NCBI RefSeq assembly: GCF_000956505.1
Contig: NZ_JYIX01000034.1
Location: 62,001-126,000, forward strand
Direction: 5' to 3'
DNA from: Microbacterium azadirachtae
GTDB lineage: Bacteria > Actinomycetota > Actinomycetes > Actinomycetales > Microbacteriaceae
Length of the DNA: 64,000 nucleotides
Shown: positions 7,486-15,306 of the stretch, one piece after another
Numbering within the stretch: the first letter of the stretch is position 1
Layout: the number at the start of each line of letters is the position of its first letter
Notes under the pieces: model-generated
The model's database searches: none
What the model was told of the DNA's origin: nothing
Seen by the model: the letters and a program-made list of their open reading frames with translations, nothing else
Made by a program: the position numbers and the translations under genes

Positions 7486-8827
7486 ACCCGCCCCAGAGCA
7501 CGCCGAACAGCGCGCCGAACCCGATGGTCGTCACCGCCAGGATCAGCGTGGGCGCGAAGAATGAGTGATCCACGAGCTTGGTGCCGAGCTTCGTCGTGCC
7601 GGAGGTGTCGAAGTTCGCCGCGGCGATCTGCGATCCGTTGGTCGGCAGCAGGTAGATGCCGGCGAACGCCCCGGCCCACATGCCGGAGAGCAGCCCGAGC
7701 GGGATCCCCGCCGCGAGGCCGATCGGCACGATCGTGCGGGTGGCCGTGGACTGGCTCGTGGTGAGGACGCAGACCAGGAAGACGCCGAGCGCGAAGATCC
7801 ACGGGGCGGCGGTGACGAGGCCTCCCACCCCCTCCGAGATGAGCTTCGCGTGCGCGCCGAGGAAGGTGTCGGTGAGCCACGCCAGGCCGAACAGCGCGAT
7901 CGCCGAGACCATACCGGCCTTGAACACCGTCATCGTCGGGATCTCGCCGACCTTGGGACGGGAGACGAGGAGGATCACGGTTCCGGCGACGAACATCACG
8001 ATCTCGATGATCGGCGTCATGCTCACGGGGTCGCCCGAGGCGTCGAGCGGGCGGAGCGCCTTGAACAGGCCGAACAGCACGATCACGGCGACGCCGAGCA
8101 GGAAGATGATCGCCGCGTTGCGGCCGGCGGAGGTCACGGTCACGTCGGCTTTGACCTCGGCGGCGCCGGTGCGCGGTGGCGCGAGCTCACCACGGGCGAT
8201 CTTCGCCTGCACCTCCGGATCCTCGGCGAGCTCCTTGCCGAGACGGTTCACGACGAAGCTCGACACCACGATGCCGACGACGGCGGCCGGGATCGTCACC
8301 TTGAGGATGTCCACGAGCTCGAAGTTCCACGGCGCGACATCGGTGAGCGTCACCATCGCGGCCATCGCCGCCGAGACCGGGCTGCAGGCGAGCGCGACGC
8401 CGGTCGCGACCACCGACAGCGAGAGGGGGCGCGACGGCCTGATGCCGTTGCGATACGAGAGGTCCTGGATCACGGGCAGCAGCGGATAGAGGATGTTCGA
8501 CGTCCCCGCCCCGACCGAGAACAGGAACGAGATCAGCGGTGCGACCAGCGTGATCTGCTTCGGGTTGCGCGCGATGAGCTTCGCCGCGACCGACACCATC
8601 CAGTCGATCCCCCCGGCGGACTGCATCATCGAGGAGGCGAGCACGACGGACAGCACGATGAGGAGCGCGTCCACGGGCGGCGACCCTGGCGGGACCCGGA
8701 ACACGAAGACCAGGATCGCGACGCCCGTCCCCCCCCAGAGGCCCAGGCCCACGCCGCTCGAGCGCGTGCCCATCACGATGCAGCCGAGCACCACGAGCAG
8801 TTCTGCGATGAACAGGGCGATCTGCAT
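7484..8827 (-). CDS. Dcu-type C4-dicarboxylate transporter
   Basis: 447 aa integral membrane protein with about 10-12 helices, matching the anaerobic C4-dicarboxylate carrier family (DcuA/DcuB, TC 2.A.13). It shows the family segments GGIDWMVSVAAKLIARNPK, then SVGAGTSNILYPLLPVI and ACSPVSAAMAAMV. It would exchange fumarate, malate, succinate or aspartate across the membrane. The ATG at 8827 follows a GAGGAG ribosome site at good spacing. The frame extends to 8947, but that part would be a hydrophilic, basic lead. A dcuA or dcuB name is not assigned because substrate and direction cannot be told. Confidence 0.85.
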   Translation of the reverse strand: MQIALFIAELLVVLGCIVMGTRSSGVGLGLWGGTGVAILVFVFRVPPGSPPVDALLIVLSVVLASSMMQSAGGIDWMVSVAAKLIARNPKQITLVAPLISFLFSVGAGTSNILYPLLPVIQDLSYRNGIRPSRPLSLSVVATGVALACSPVSAAMAAMVTLTDVAPWNFELVDILKVTIPAAVVGIVVSSFVVNRLGKELAEDPEVQAKIARGELAPPRTGAAEVKADVTVTSAGRNAAIIFLLGVAVIVLFGLFKALRPLDASGDPVSMTPIIEIVMFVAGTVILLVSRPKVGEIPTMTVFKAGMVSAIALFGLAWLTDTFLGAHAKLISEGVGGLVTAAPWIFALGVFLVCVLTTSQSTATRTIVPIGLAAGIPLGLLSGMWAGAFAGIYLLPTNGSQIAAANFDTSGTTKLGTKLVDHSFFAPTLILAVTTIGFGALFGVLWGG

Positions 8828-8945
8828 GTGCGTCTCCTCGAGGGTCGCGGACGCGGCCAGCATATTGGTCCTCCGGCCGGCCGCGCACCCCCTGTCCGGC
8901 GCGGCGCCCCTACCCGCCCGCCGGGTCGCATGACAGTCTGGACGC

Positions 8946-9494
8946 ATGAAGAATCTGATCGTGCGGTTCGCGTCGCTCTACGTCTTCAACGTCGTCGTGC
9001 TGCTCGTGATCGGCTGGCTCACGCCGGCGAAAGTGGGCCTGCATGCGCTGTGGGCGTCCGTGATCCTGACCCTGGCGACGCTCCTCCTCAAGCCGATGCT
9101 GAAGAAGGCCGCCACCTCCCTGTCGGCCGGCGGCACCAAGGTCGTGCAGTACCTCGCCGTGTTCGTGGTCGAGTTCCTGATCTGGCTGCTCACGGTCTGG
9201 CTGAGCGGCGTGCGCGCCGGAAACGTCTGGGGCTGGATCCTCCCGCCGGTGATCCTGCTGATCGGCTGGGTCGTCTACGACCAGATCGACGACGCGCTGT
9301 CCCGCAAGGCCGGTGAGCTGTACGACGCCGCGGGGGCGAAGATCTCCGGGTCCCGCCGCGGATCCGCCTCCCCTGCTTCGTCCGCTCCGTCCGCTTCGTC
9401 CACCGCCTCCTCGCCGGCGACCGCCGCAGGGCGTGAGGAGCTCAAGGACGGGCTCACTCCCGAGCAGCGCCGCATGCTCGACGAGCTCGGCTGA
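8946..9494 (+). CDS. small membrane protein, unknown function
   Basis: 182 aa. Three to four hydrophobic helices fill residues 1-115 (the first is RFASLYVFNVVVLLVIGWL). A Ser/Ala-rich linker (about 135-160) and a charged C-terminal LTPEQRRMLDELG tail follow. It has a general resemblance to small actinobacterial membrane proteins but no recognised family. CAGTCT at 8934-8939 is a plausible -10 ending six bases before the ATG. It is divergent from the Dcu-type gene. Confidence 0.6.
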   Translation: MKNLIVRFASLYVFNVVVLLVIGWLTPAKVGLHALWASVILTLATLLLKPMLKKAATSLSAGGTKVVQYLAVFVVEFLIWLLTVWLSGVRAGNVWGWILPPVILLIGWVVYDQIDDALSRKAGELYDAAGAKISGSRRGSASPASSAPSASSTASSPATAAGREELKDGLTPEQRRMLDELG

Positions 9495-9515
9495 CCTTCG
9501 GGTCCCCGTACGCAG

Positions 9516-9552
9516 AACGGGCGGATCCGACCTGTCGTCGGATCCGCCCGTT
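9516..9552. terminator. perfect 16-bp hairpin, bidirectional terminator
   Basis: Arms AACGGGCGGATCCGAC (9516-9531) and their exact complement (9537-9552) flank a 5-nt loop and are followed by T-rich TTCGTTCG. The hairpin lies between the convergent ends of the small membrane protein gene and folD. Confidence 0.85.
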
Positions 9553-9566
9553 TCGTTCGTGCGGGC

Positions 9567-10448
9567 TCAGGCCGCGGTGCGCTCCGCGGCCTCGACCACG
9601 TTCGTCATGAGCAGCGCGACCGTCATCGGGCCCACGCCGCCCGGGTTCGGCGAGATCCAGCCGGCGACCTCGGCGACCGCCGGATCCACGTCTCCGTGGA
9701 CCTTGCTCTTGCCGGTCTCCGGATCCGTCTCGCGCGTCACGCCCACGTCGAGCACCGCGGCGCCGGGCTTGACATCGGCGGCGGTGATGAGGTGCTTGAC
9801 GCCGGCACCGGCGACGATGACGTCGGCCTCGCGCAGGTACGGCGACATGTCGGGCGTTCCCGTGTGCACCTGGGTGACGGTGGCGTTGATGTCACGGCGC
9901 GTGAGCAGCAGTCCCATCGGGCGTCCGATCGTGACGCCCCGGCCGACGACCACGACGTGCTTGCCCTTGAGGTCGTAGTCGTTGCGCAGCAGCAGCTCGA
10001 TCACGCCGCGGGGCGTGCAGGGCAGCGGCGTGCGGATCGGCGCGTTCACGTTCAGCACGAGCCGGCCGAGGTTGGTCGGGTGCAGGCCGTCGGCATCCTT
10101 CGCGGGGTCGATCCGCTCGAGGATCGCGTCCGTGTCCAGGTGCTTCGGCAGCGGCAGCTGCACGATGTAGCCGTGGCACGACGGATCCGCGTTGAGCTCG
10201 TCGATGACAGCCTCGACCTCGGCCTGCGTGGCGTCGGCGGGCAGTTCGCGCTGGATCGAGTTCATCCCGATCGCCTCGGACTGCCGGTGCTTCATCCCCA
10301 CGTACAGCTGCGAGGCGGGGTCCGCCCCGACCAGCACCGTGGCGATGCCGGGGACGATGCCCTTCTCCCGCAGCGCGGCGACCCGCTCTGCGAGCTCCGC
10401 CTTGATCTCCGCCGCAGCGGCCTTGCCGTCCAGAATCTTCGCGGTCAT
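9567..10448 (-). CDS. folD: methylene-THF dehydrogenase/cyclohydrolase FolD
   Basis: 293 aa bifunctional enzyme that oxidises 5,10-methylene-THF to methenyl-THF (NADP) and hydrolyses it to 10-formyl-THF. Characteristic motifs are [19 protein letters not shown] with the catalytic Lys, QLPLPKHLD, the DADGLHPTN loop and the dinucleotide site [13 protein letters not shown]. It is downstream of glyA on the same strand (129-bp gap containing a large palindrome), so both would be expressed from the ZTP-riboswitch promoter, with folD output possibly tuned by the palindrome. It supplies formyl-THF for PurN and PurH, also in this window. Confidence 0.97.
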   Translation of the reverse strand: MTAKILDGKAAAAEIKAELAERVAALREKGIVPGIATVLVGADPASQLYVGMKHRQSEAIGMNSIQRELPADATQAEVEAVIDELNADPSCHGYIVQLPLPKHLDTDAILERIDPAKDADGLHPTNLGRLVLNVNAPIRTPLPCTPRGVIELLLRNDYDLKGKHVVVVGRGVTIGRPMGLLLTRRDINATVTQVHTGTPDMSPYLREADVIVAGAGVKHLITAADVKPGAAVLDVGVTRETDPETGKSKVHGDVDPAVAEVAGWISPNPGGVGPMTVALLMTNVVEAAERTAA

Positions 10449-10481
10449 GTCAACACTCCTTGATACCCTCCGCGGTTCTTA

Positions 10482-10560
10482 TGACCGCGAGACTGCAACT
10501 CGGCGATGAGACAGCGCCTCTCGAGCGCACTCTCGTCGCCGAGATGGAGTCTCGCGGTCA
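10482..10560. repeat. 79-bp palindromic element between glyA and folD
   Basis: Thirty-base arms (10482-10511 and 10531-10560) match at 27 of 30 positions. The outer arm reads TGACCGCGAGACT and the inner part CTCGGCGA-GAGA. The 19-nt centre contains CTCGAG. The element is too long and too symmetric for a simple terminator and resembles a dispersed intergenic palindrome (REP-like). In the glyA-folD transcript it would form a very stable stem. Confidence 0.85.
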
Positions 10561-10577
10561 GGAATCGGGCCGTGCGC

Positions 10578-11867
10578 TTACTGCTGCAGGTCCGGGTAGA
10601 GCGGGAAGGCGGCTGCGAGCGCGTCCACGCGGGCGCGCAGCGCCTCGACCTCGGCACGATCCGCATCCACACCGAGCTGCAGCGCGAGGGCGATGACGTC
10701 GGCGACCTCGGTGAACTCGGCGTCGCCGAAGCCGCGGGTCGCGAGCGCCGGGGTGCCGATGCGCAGACCCGAGGTGACCATCGGCGGACGCGGGTCGTTC
10801 GGGACGGCGTTGCGGTTGACCGTGATGTGGATGTCGTGCAGGAGATCCTCGGCCTGCTTGCCGTCGATCTCGGCGTCGCGCAGGTCGACGAGCACGAGGT
10901 GCACGTCGGTGCCGCCGGAGCGGACCGCGATGCCCGCGTCCTTCACGTCCTGCTGCGAGAGGCGGTCGGCGATGAGCGCGGCGCCGCGCAGCACGCGCTC
11001 CTGGCGCTCCTTGAACTCCGGGGTGCCGGCGATCTTGAACGCGGTCGCCTTGGCGGCGATCACGTGCATGAGCGGACCGCCCTGCTGGCCGGGGAAGACG
11101 GCGGAGTTGATCTTCTTCGCGATCTCGGGGTCGTTCGTGAGGATGAAGCCCGAGCGGGGGCCGCCGATGGTCTTGTGCACGGTCGAGGAGACGACGTGCG
11201 CGTGCGGCACCGGGTTCGGGTGCAGGCCCGCAGCGACGAGACCCGCGAAGTGGGCCATGTCGACCCAGAGCAGCGCGCCGACCTCGTCGGCGATCTCGCG
11301 GAACGCGGCGAAGTCGAGGGTGCGCGGGTAGGCGGACCAGCCGGCGATGATGACCTTCGGCTTGTGCTCGATGGCGAGGCGGCGCACCTCGTCCATGTCG
11401 ATGGTCGAGGTCTCCGGGTTCACGCCGTAGGCGACGATGTCGTAGAGCCGGCCGGAGAAGTTGATCTTCATGCCGTGCGTGAGGTGGCCGCCCTGGTCCA
11501 GCGACAGGCCGAGCAGGGTGTCGCCGGGGCGGGCGATCGCGTGCAGCACGGCGGCGTTCGCGGTCGCGCCGGAGTGCGGCTGCACGTTCGCGAACTCGGC
11601 GCCGAACAGCTCCTTGGCGCGGGCGATCGCGAGCTCCTCGGCGACGTCGACCTCCTCGCAGCCGCCGTAGTAGCGGCGGCCGGGGTAGCCCTCGGCGTAC
11701 TTGTTGGTCAGCACGGAACCCTGCGACTGCAGGACCGAGACAGGGACGAAGTTCTCCGAGGCGATCATCTCGAGGAACGTCTGCTGACGCTTCAGCTCAC
11801 GGTCGAGGACCTGGGCGATCTCGGGATCCACCTCGGAGAGAGGCGCGTTGAAGAAACGGTCGGTCAT
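10578..11867 (-). CDS. glyA: serine hydroxymethyltransferase
   Basis: 429 aa PLP enzyme interconverting serine plus THF with glycine plus 5,10-methylene-THF. The PLP lysine is K232 in [14 protein letters not shown]. Other signatures are [24 protein letters not shown] and [12 protein letters not shown]. The ATG follows AAAGGAG. The 5' leader carries a ZTP riboswitch, which agrees with control by the folate-stress alarmone ZMP/ZTP. It is first gene of an apparent glyA-folD unit. Confidence 0.98.
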   Translation of the reverse strand: MTDRFFNAPLSEVDPEIAQVLDRELKRQQTFLEMIASENFVPVSVLQSQGSVLTNKYAEGYPGRRYYGGCEEVDVAEELAIARAKELFGAEFANVQPHSGATANAAVLHAIARPGDTLLGLSLDQGGHLTHGMKINFSGRLYDIVAYGVNPETSTIDMDEVRRLAIEHKPKVIIAGWSAYPRTLDFAAFREIADEVGALLWVDMAHFAGLVAAGLHPNPVPHAHVVSSTVHKTIGGPRSGFILTNDPEIAKKINSAVFPGQQGGPLMHVIAAKATAFKIAGTPEFKERQERVLRGAALIADRLSQQDVKDAGIAVRSGGTDVHLVLVDLRDAEIDGKQAEDLLHDIHITVNRNAVPNDPRPPMVTSGLRIGTPALATRGFGDAEFTEVADVIALALQLGVDADRAEVEALRARVDALAAAFPLYPDLQQ

Positions 11868-11905
11868 GGCGTGCTCCTTTGACGGTTACGAAGAGAAGGG
11901 TGCTC

Positions 11906-11992
11906 ATCGGCCCAGGCGCGCGGTCGAATCCATGACGGTCGCTCCCCGGTGGTGACCCACCCAGACGCCAGTCGCGACATCCACGAGCCTAG
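11906..11992 (-). promoter_or_regulatory. ZTP (pfl) riboswitch and promoter of glyA
   Basis: On the minus strand a TAGGCT -10 (11987-11992) is followed about 7 nt later by an aptamer-like sequence. It contains the hallmark ZTP-riboswitch blocks in order: GCGACTGGCG (around 11966-11975), GGTGGGTCACCACCGGGGAG (around 11944-11958) and, after a variable linker, GCGCCTGGGC (around 11909-11918). The spacing and order match the pfl/ZTP class, known upstream of glyA, folD and pur genes. The glyA ribosome site AAAGGAG lies about 30 nt beyond the aptamer, so control may act on translation or termination. Confidence 0.88.
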
Positions 11993-12070
11993 CGGATGGG
12001 GATGGGGATCCGGAGGGCGATGACGCCGGGGCGTCTCCGCACCCCCGCCCGGGCACGGTACGTTTTGTTC

Positions 12071-13669
12071 ATGGTCCTGCATGATGCACCGTCGCTCATT
12101 CCGTTCCCCTCCTCCGTCCAGCTCGGCGAAGCAGACGTCCCGCTCCGGTCCGTGCGCCTCACGGGCGACCCCGACACGGTCGCGCTGCTGCACGCGGACC
12201 TGGAAGCGCTGCTCGGCCGAGATGTGCTGAGCGATACAGGGACCACCGAGATCGCACTCGGGATCGACGCGACGCGAGGAACCGTCGAGGGCTACACGCT
12301 GGACGCCGACGCCGAGGGGATCCGCATCACCGGGCACGACGCCGCCGGCCTCTTCTACGGCACCCGCACGCTGCTGCAGCTGCTGCGACGCGGCGAGCGC
12401 CCCGGAAGCGCAGACGGCGAGTCCGGCTGGTCCGTCCCCGAGGTGCGCATCGAGGACGCACCGCGGTTCCGCTACCGCGGTGTCATGCTCGACGTCGCCC
12501 GCCACTTCTTCGGCGTCGCCGACGTCGAACGCTGGATCGACCGCGCCGTCTCGCTCAAGTACAACCACCTGCACCTGCACCTCACGGACGACCAGGGCTG
12601 GCGCATCCAGATCGACGCGTGGCCGCAGCTCACCGGCGCCGGGTCCGGCGGCGACGCGACCGGCGGCCCAGGGGGCTTCTACACGAAGGACGACATCCGC
12701 GAGATCGTCGCGTACGCCGCCGCCCGGCACATGACGGTCGTCCCCGAGATCGATCTGCCGGGCCACACCCACGCGATCGGACTCGGCTATCCCGACCTCG
12801 TCGAGCTCCCGGCGATCACGGAGGCGAACATCACGGAGGCGGCCGCGCTGAACCAGCCGCTGCCGGTGCACGGCGTGCACTACGCGGCCTGGGGCGTGGG
12901 GCATTCCTCGGTGAGGATCCATGAGGAGCGCACCTACGACCTCATCCGCGACGTTCTCACCGAGGTCGCCGAGCTGATGCCGGGCCCGTACCTGCACATC
13001 GGGGGCGACGAGTGCCTCGGCACATCCGCCGCCGACTTCGCGCTGTTCTTCGAGCGGGCGGGACGCCTGGCCGCGGCGACCGGGAAGACCCCGGTCGCCT
13101 GGCACGAAGCGGGCGCCGTCGACGGCCTCGTCACCGGCATGATCGGGCAGTACTGGGGATCCGCCGTGCCGCAGGGCGACCACGCGGCGCACGCCCGTCG
13201 CTTCGTGGAGCGCGGCGGCGCGCTCATCCTGTCGCCGTCCGACCGCGCCTACCTCGACATGAAGCCCCGCGCCGACCACCCGCGCGGGCTGGCCTGGGCC
13301 GGCATCGTGGCGCTGCGCACCTCGTACGACTGGGATCCCGCGACGGTGCTCGACGGCGTTCCCGCCGCGTCGATCCTCGGCGTCGAGGCGCCGCTGTGGA
13401 CCGAGTCCGTCACCACGCTCGCCGAGGCCGACGGACTCGCATTCCCGCGCATCGCCGCACAGGCGGAGATCGGCTGGTCGGAGCAGAATGGAGCAGAGCG
13501 CTCCTGGCGCTCGTTCCGCGCCAGGGTCGCGCAGCTGGTCCCCGCCTGGGAGGCCTCCGGCATCGCCGTCGACCGCGCCGCGCTGGACGACGACCCGGAG
13601 CACGACGAAGGCGTCCCGCAGGCCCGCATCCACCCCGCATCCGCCCCGAGCACCGAGGAGACCGCATGA
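12071..13669 (+). CDS. beta-N-acetylhexosaminidase, GH20
   Basis: 532 aa. An N-terminal alpha-beta domain (GH20b, about residues 1-120) precedes the TIM-barrel starting RFRYRGVMLDVARHFF. The catalytic pair is D313-E314 in HIGGDECLG; HLHLTDDQGWRIQI and PEIDLPGHTHA also match GH20. It releases terminal GlcNAc or GalNAc from chito-oligosaccharides, muropeptides or glycans. There is no signal peptide, so it acts on imported oligosaccharides. The ATG at 12071 is chosen because TACGTT (12059-12064) ends 6 bases before it; an upstream extension to 11996 would invade the divergent glyA promoter. Its stop overlaps nagA (ATGA). Confidence 0.92.
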   Translation: MVLHDAPSLIPFPSSVQLGEADVPLRSVRLTGDPDTVALLHADLEALLGRDVLSDTGTTEIALGIDATRGTVEGYTLDADAEGIRITGHDAAGLFYGTRTLLQLLRRGERPGSADGESGWSVPEVRIEDAPRFRYRGVMLDVARHFFGVADVERWIDRAVSLKYNHLHLHLTDDQGWRIQIDAWPQLTGAGSGGDATGGPGGFYTKDDIREIVAYAAARHMTVVPEIDLPGHTHAIGLGYPDLVELPAITEANITEAAALNQPLPVHGVHYAAWGVGHSSVRIHEERTYDLIRDVLTEVAELMPGPYLHIGGDECLGTSAADFALFFERAGRLAAATGKTPVAWHEAGAVDGLVTGMIGQYWGSAVPQGDHAAHARRFVERGGALILSPSDRAYLDMKPRADHPRGLAWAGIVALRTSYDWDPATVLDGVPAASILGVEAPLWTESVTTLAEADGLAFPRIAAQAEIGWSEQNGAERSWRSFRARVAQLVPAWEASGIAVDRAALDDDPEHDEGVPQARIHPASAPSTEETA

Positions 13670-14841
13670 CCGTCCGCACCGAGAGCTCCGCGCAGGGGTC
13701 GCTCGTCATCCATTCCGCCCGCATCGTCTCCGGGGGCTCTGCGGTCGACGACGGCTGGGTCCGGATCGAGCACGGGATCGTCGCGGCGCGCGGCACCGGT
13801 TCCGGCTGGGCGCCCGCGGACGCGGTCGTGGATGCGCGCGAGGCGGCGGGCGATGGCGCGATCCTGACCCCGGGCTTCGTCGACATCCACGGTCACGGCG
13901 GTGCCGGCGCGGCCTTCGACGACGGCGTCGAGGCGATCCGCACCGCCCGTGCGATGCACCGCGCACACGGCACGACCCGCGCGGTCGTCTCGCTGATCAC
14001 CGCGACACTCGACGAGCTCGCCGAGCGCGTCGGCATGATCGCCGATCTCATGCAGACGGATCAGGACCTGCTCGGCTCGCACCTGGAGGGGCCGTTCCTC
14101 GACCCGGGGCACATGGGCGCGCACGATCCAGAGCTGCTGCGCGCACCGGCCGCCGCCGATGTGCAGCGCCTGCTCGACGCGGGGCGCGGCACCGTGCGCC
14201 AGGTCACCGTCGCCCCCGAACTCGACGGAGGACTGGAGGCGATCCGCCTCGTCGTCGCCGCGGGCGCCGCGGCCGCGGTCGGACACACCGACGCGGACGA
14301 CGACATGATGCGCGCCGCGTTCGATGCGGGTGCGACGATCCTCACGCACGCGTTCAACGCGATGCGCCCGGTGCACCACCGCAACCCCGGCCCCGTGCTC
14401 ACGGCCGCGCACGACGAGCGGGTGACCCTCGAGGCGATCGCCGACAACATCCACCTTCACCCGCGGGTCATCAAGCTCGTGTTCGACGAGGCGCCAGGAC
14501 GGGTCGCGCTGGTCACCGATGCGATGGCGGCGGCAGGATCCGCGGACGGCGACTACCTGCTGGGATCCCTGCACGTCACCGTCCTCGACGGCGTGGCGAG
14601 GGTGGACAGCGGATCGATCGCCGGGTCCACGCTCACGCAGGACGTGGCGCTGCGCCGCGCGATCGAGGCCGGCGTCCCGCTGACCGACGCGGTGCTCGCT
14701 CTGACGCGCACCCCTGCGCGGGCGATCGGCGTGGCCGACGAGCTGGGCGAACTCGAACCGGGTCGCCTCGCCGATGCGGTGCTGCTGACCTCGGACCTCG
14801 ATGTCGCGGCCGTGTGGACGGGTGCGCCGCTGCGGCGCTGA
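13666..14841 (+). CDS. nagA: N-acetylglucosamine-6-phosphate deacetylase
   Basis: 391 aa amidohydrolase that converts GlcNAc-6-P to glucosamine-6-P and acetate. The metal-site motif HGHGG has H75 and H77. HLEGPFLDPGHMGAH, VGHTDAD, THAFNAMRP and VTDAM follow in the order typical of NagA. The ATGA overlap with the hexosaminidase gene shows translational coupling. Its product feeds NagB, encoded 5 kb away with the ROK kinase and ROK regulator. A hairpin terminator follows at 14862-14890. Confidence 0.95.
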   Translation: MTVRTESSAQGSLVIHSARIVSGGSAVDDGWVRIEHGIVAARGTGSGWAPADAVVDAREAAGDGAILTPGFVDIHGHGGAGAAFDDGVEAIRTARAMHRAHGTTRAVVSLITATLDELAERVGMIADLMQTDQDLLGSHLEGPFLDPGHMGAHDPELLRAPAAADVQRLLDAGRGTVRQVTVAPELDGGLEAIRLVVAAGAAAAVGHTDADDDMMRAAFDAGATILTHAFNAMRPVHHRNPGPVLTAAHDERVTLEAIADNIHLHPRVIKLVFDEAPGRVALVTDAMAAAGSADGDYLLGSLHVTVLDGVARVDSGSIAGSTLTQDVALRRAIEAGVPLTDAVLALTRTPARAIGVADELGELEPGRLADAVLLTSDLDVAAVWTGAPLRR

Positions 14842-14861
14842 CCCGCGTCCTCGACTCGGGC

Positions 14862-14890
14862 GGGGCCGCCGCTCCCCAGCGGCGGTCCCC
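14862..14890 (+). terminator. hairpin after nagA
   Basis: CCGCCGCT (14866-14873) pairs with AGCGGCGG (14878-14885), extended by GGGG/CCCC across a one-base bulge. It lies 20 nt after the nagA stop. No U-tract is present, as is common in high-GC actinobacteria. Confidence 0.5.
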
Positions 14891-15306
14891 TCCCGCAGTC
14901 TCCCCAACCCTCCGGTACCCGATCAGAGGATTCCCCATGTCAGAGCGGGTCGGCCCGGAACTCCTCCCCCGAGGTGCCGGGCCGACCCCGCCGGCGGATC
15001 CCCATCCGCCGGAGCCTGTGCTCGCCGCCCCCCGGTGGCCTACGCAGACTGTCTCTGACAGGAGAGATGGCGGCGTTCAGGATCCATTACGCGAGTTCGC
15101 AAGAATTCTTCAGAAAAGTTTTGAGACGCTGTCTCACGCGCCTCGGAACCGAGTCCGACGCGCGCGGCCCCTGCCGACCACCGGTGATTTCGTTCGCGCC
15201 CTGGCGCATTCCCCCCTCGAGGGTGAAGAATGGAGATTCCCGCGTGATAAGAACCAGGGGTTTGCGTCTCTTCTGATGAGCACGCTTCCGACCTGAGAAC
15301 CGAGAG
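14891..15306 (+). other. long leader before the ECF sigma gene
   Basis: This 416-bp stretch between nagA and the sigma gene contains no convincing gene. An ORF at 14938-15296 has an AGAGGA ribosome-like site and 119 codons, but its second half uses AT-rich third positions (AGA ATT CTT CAG AAA AGT TTT), unlike real genes here. The 15090-15130 part is the most AT-rich of the area and holds AAGAATTCTT plus the TGAGAC palindrome, so it is more likely the sigma-gene promoter and a long 5' UTR. Confidence 0.45.
15122..15136. promoter_or_regulatory. TGAGAC-N3-GTCTCA operator
   Basis: A perfect inverted repeat with 3-nt spacer 171 bp before the sigma-factor gene. The same 15-mer pattern with identical half-sites and spacing occurs at 62838-62852 beside a TetR gene, which suggests a common repressor. 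Confidence 0.5.

Noticed and set aside
12022..12035. GACGCC-GG-GGCGTC palindrome before the hexosaminidase gene
   Set aside because: Short GC-rich palindromes are frequent here, and it has no special position relative to the promoter boxes.
14938..15296. possible 119-aa gene before the sigma factor
   Set aside because: The ribosome site is good, but third-position base use collapses in the second half and no family is recognisable, so it is kept only as a note.
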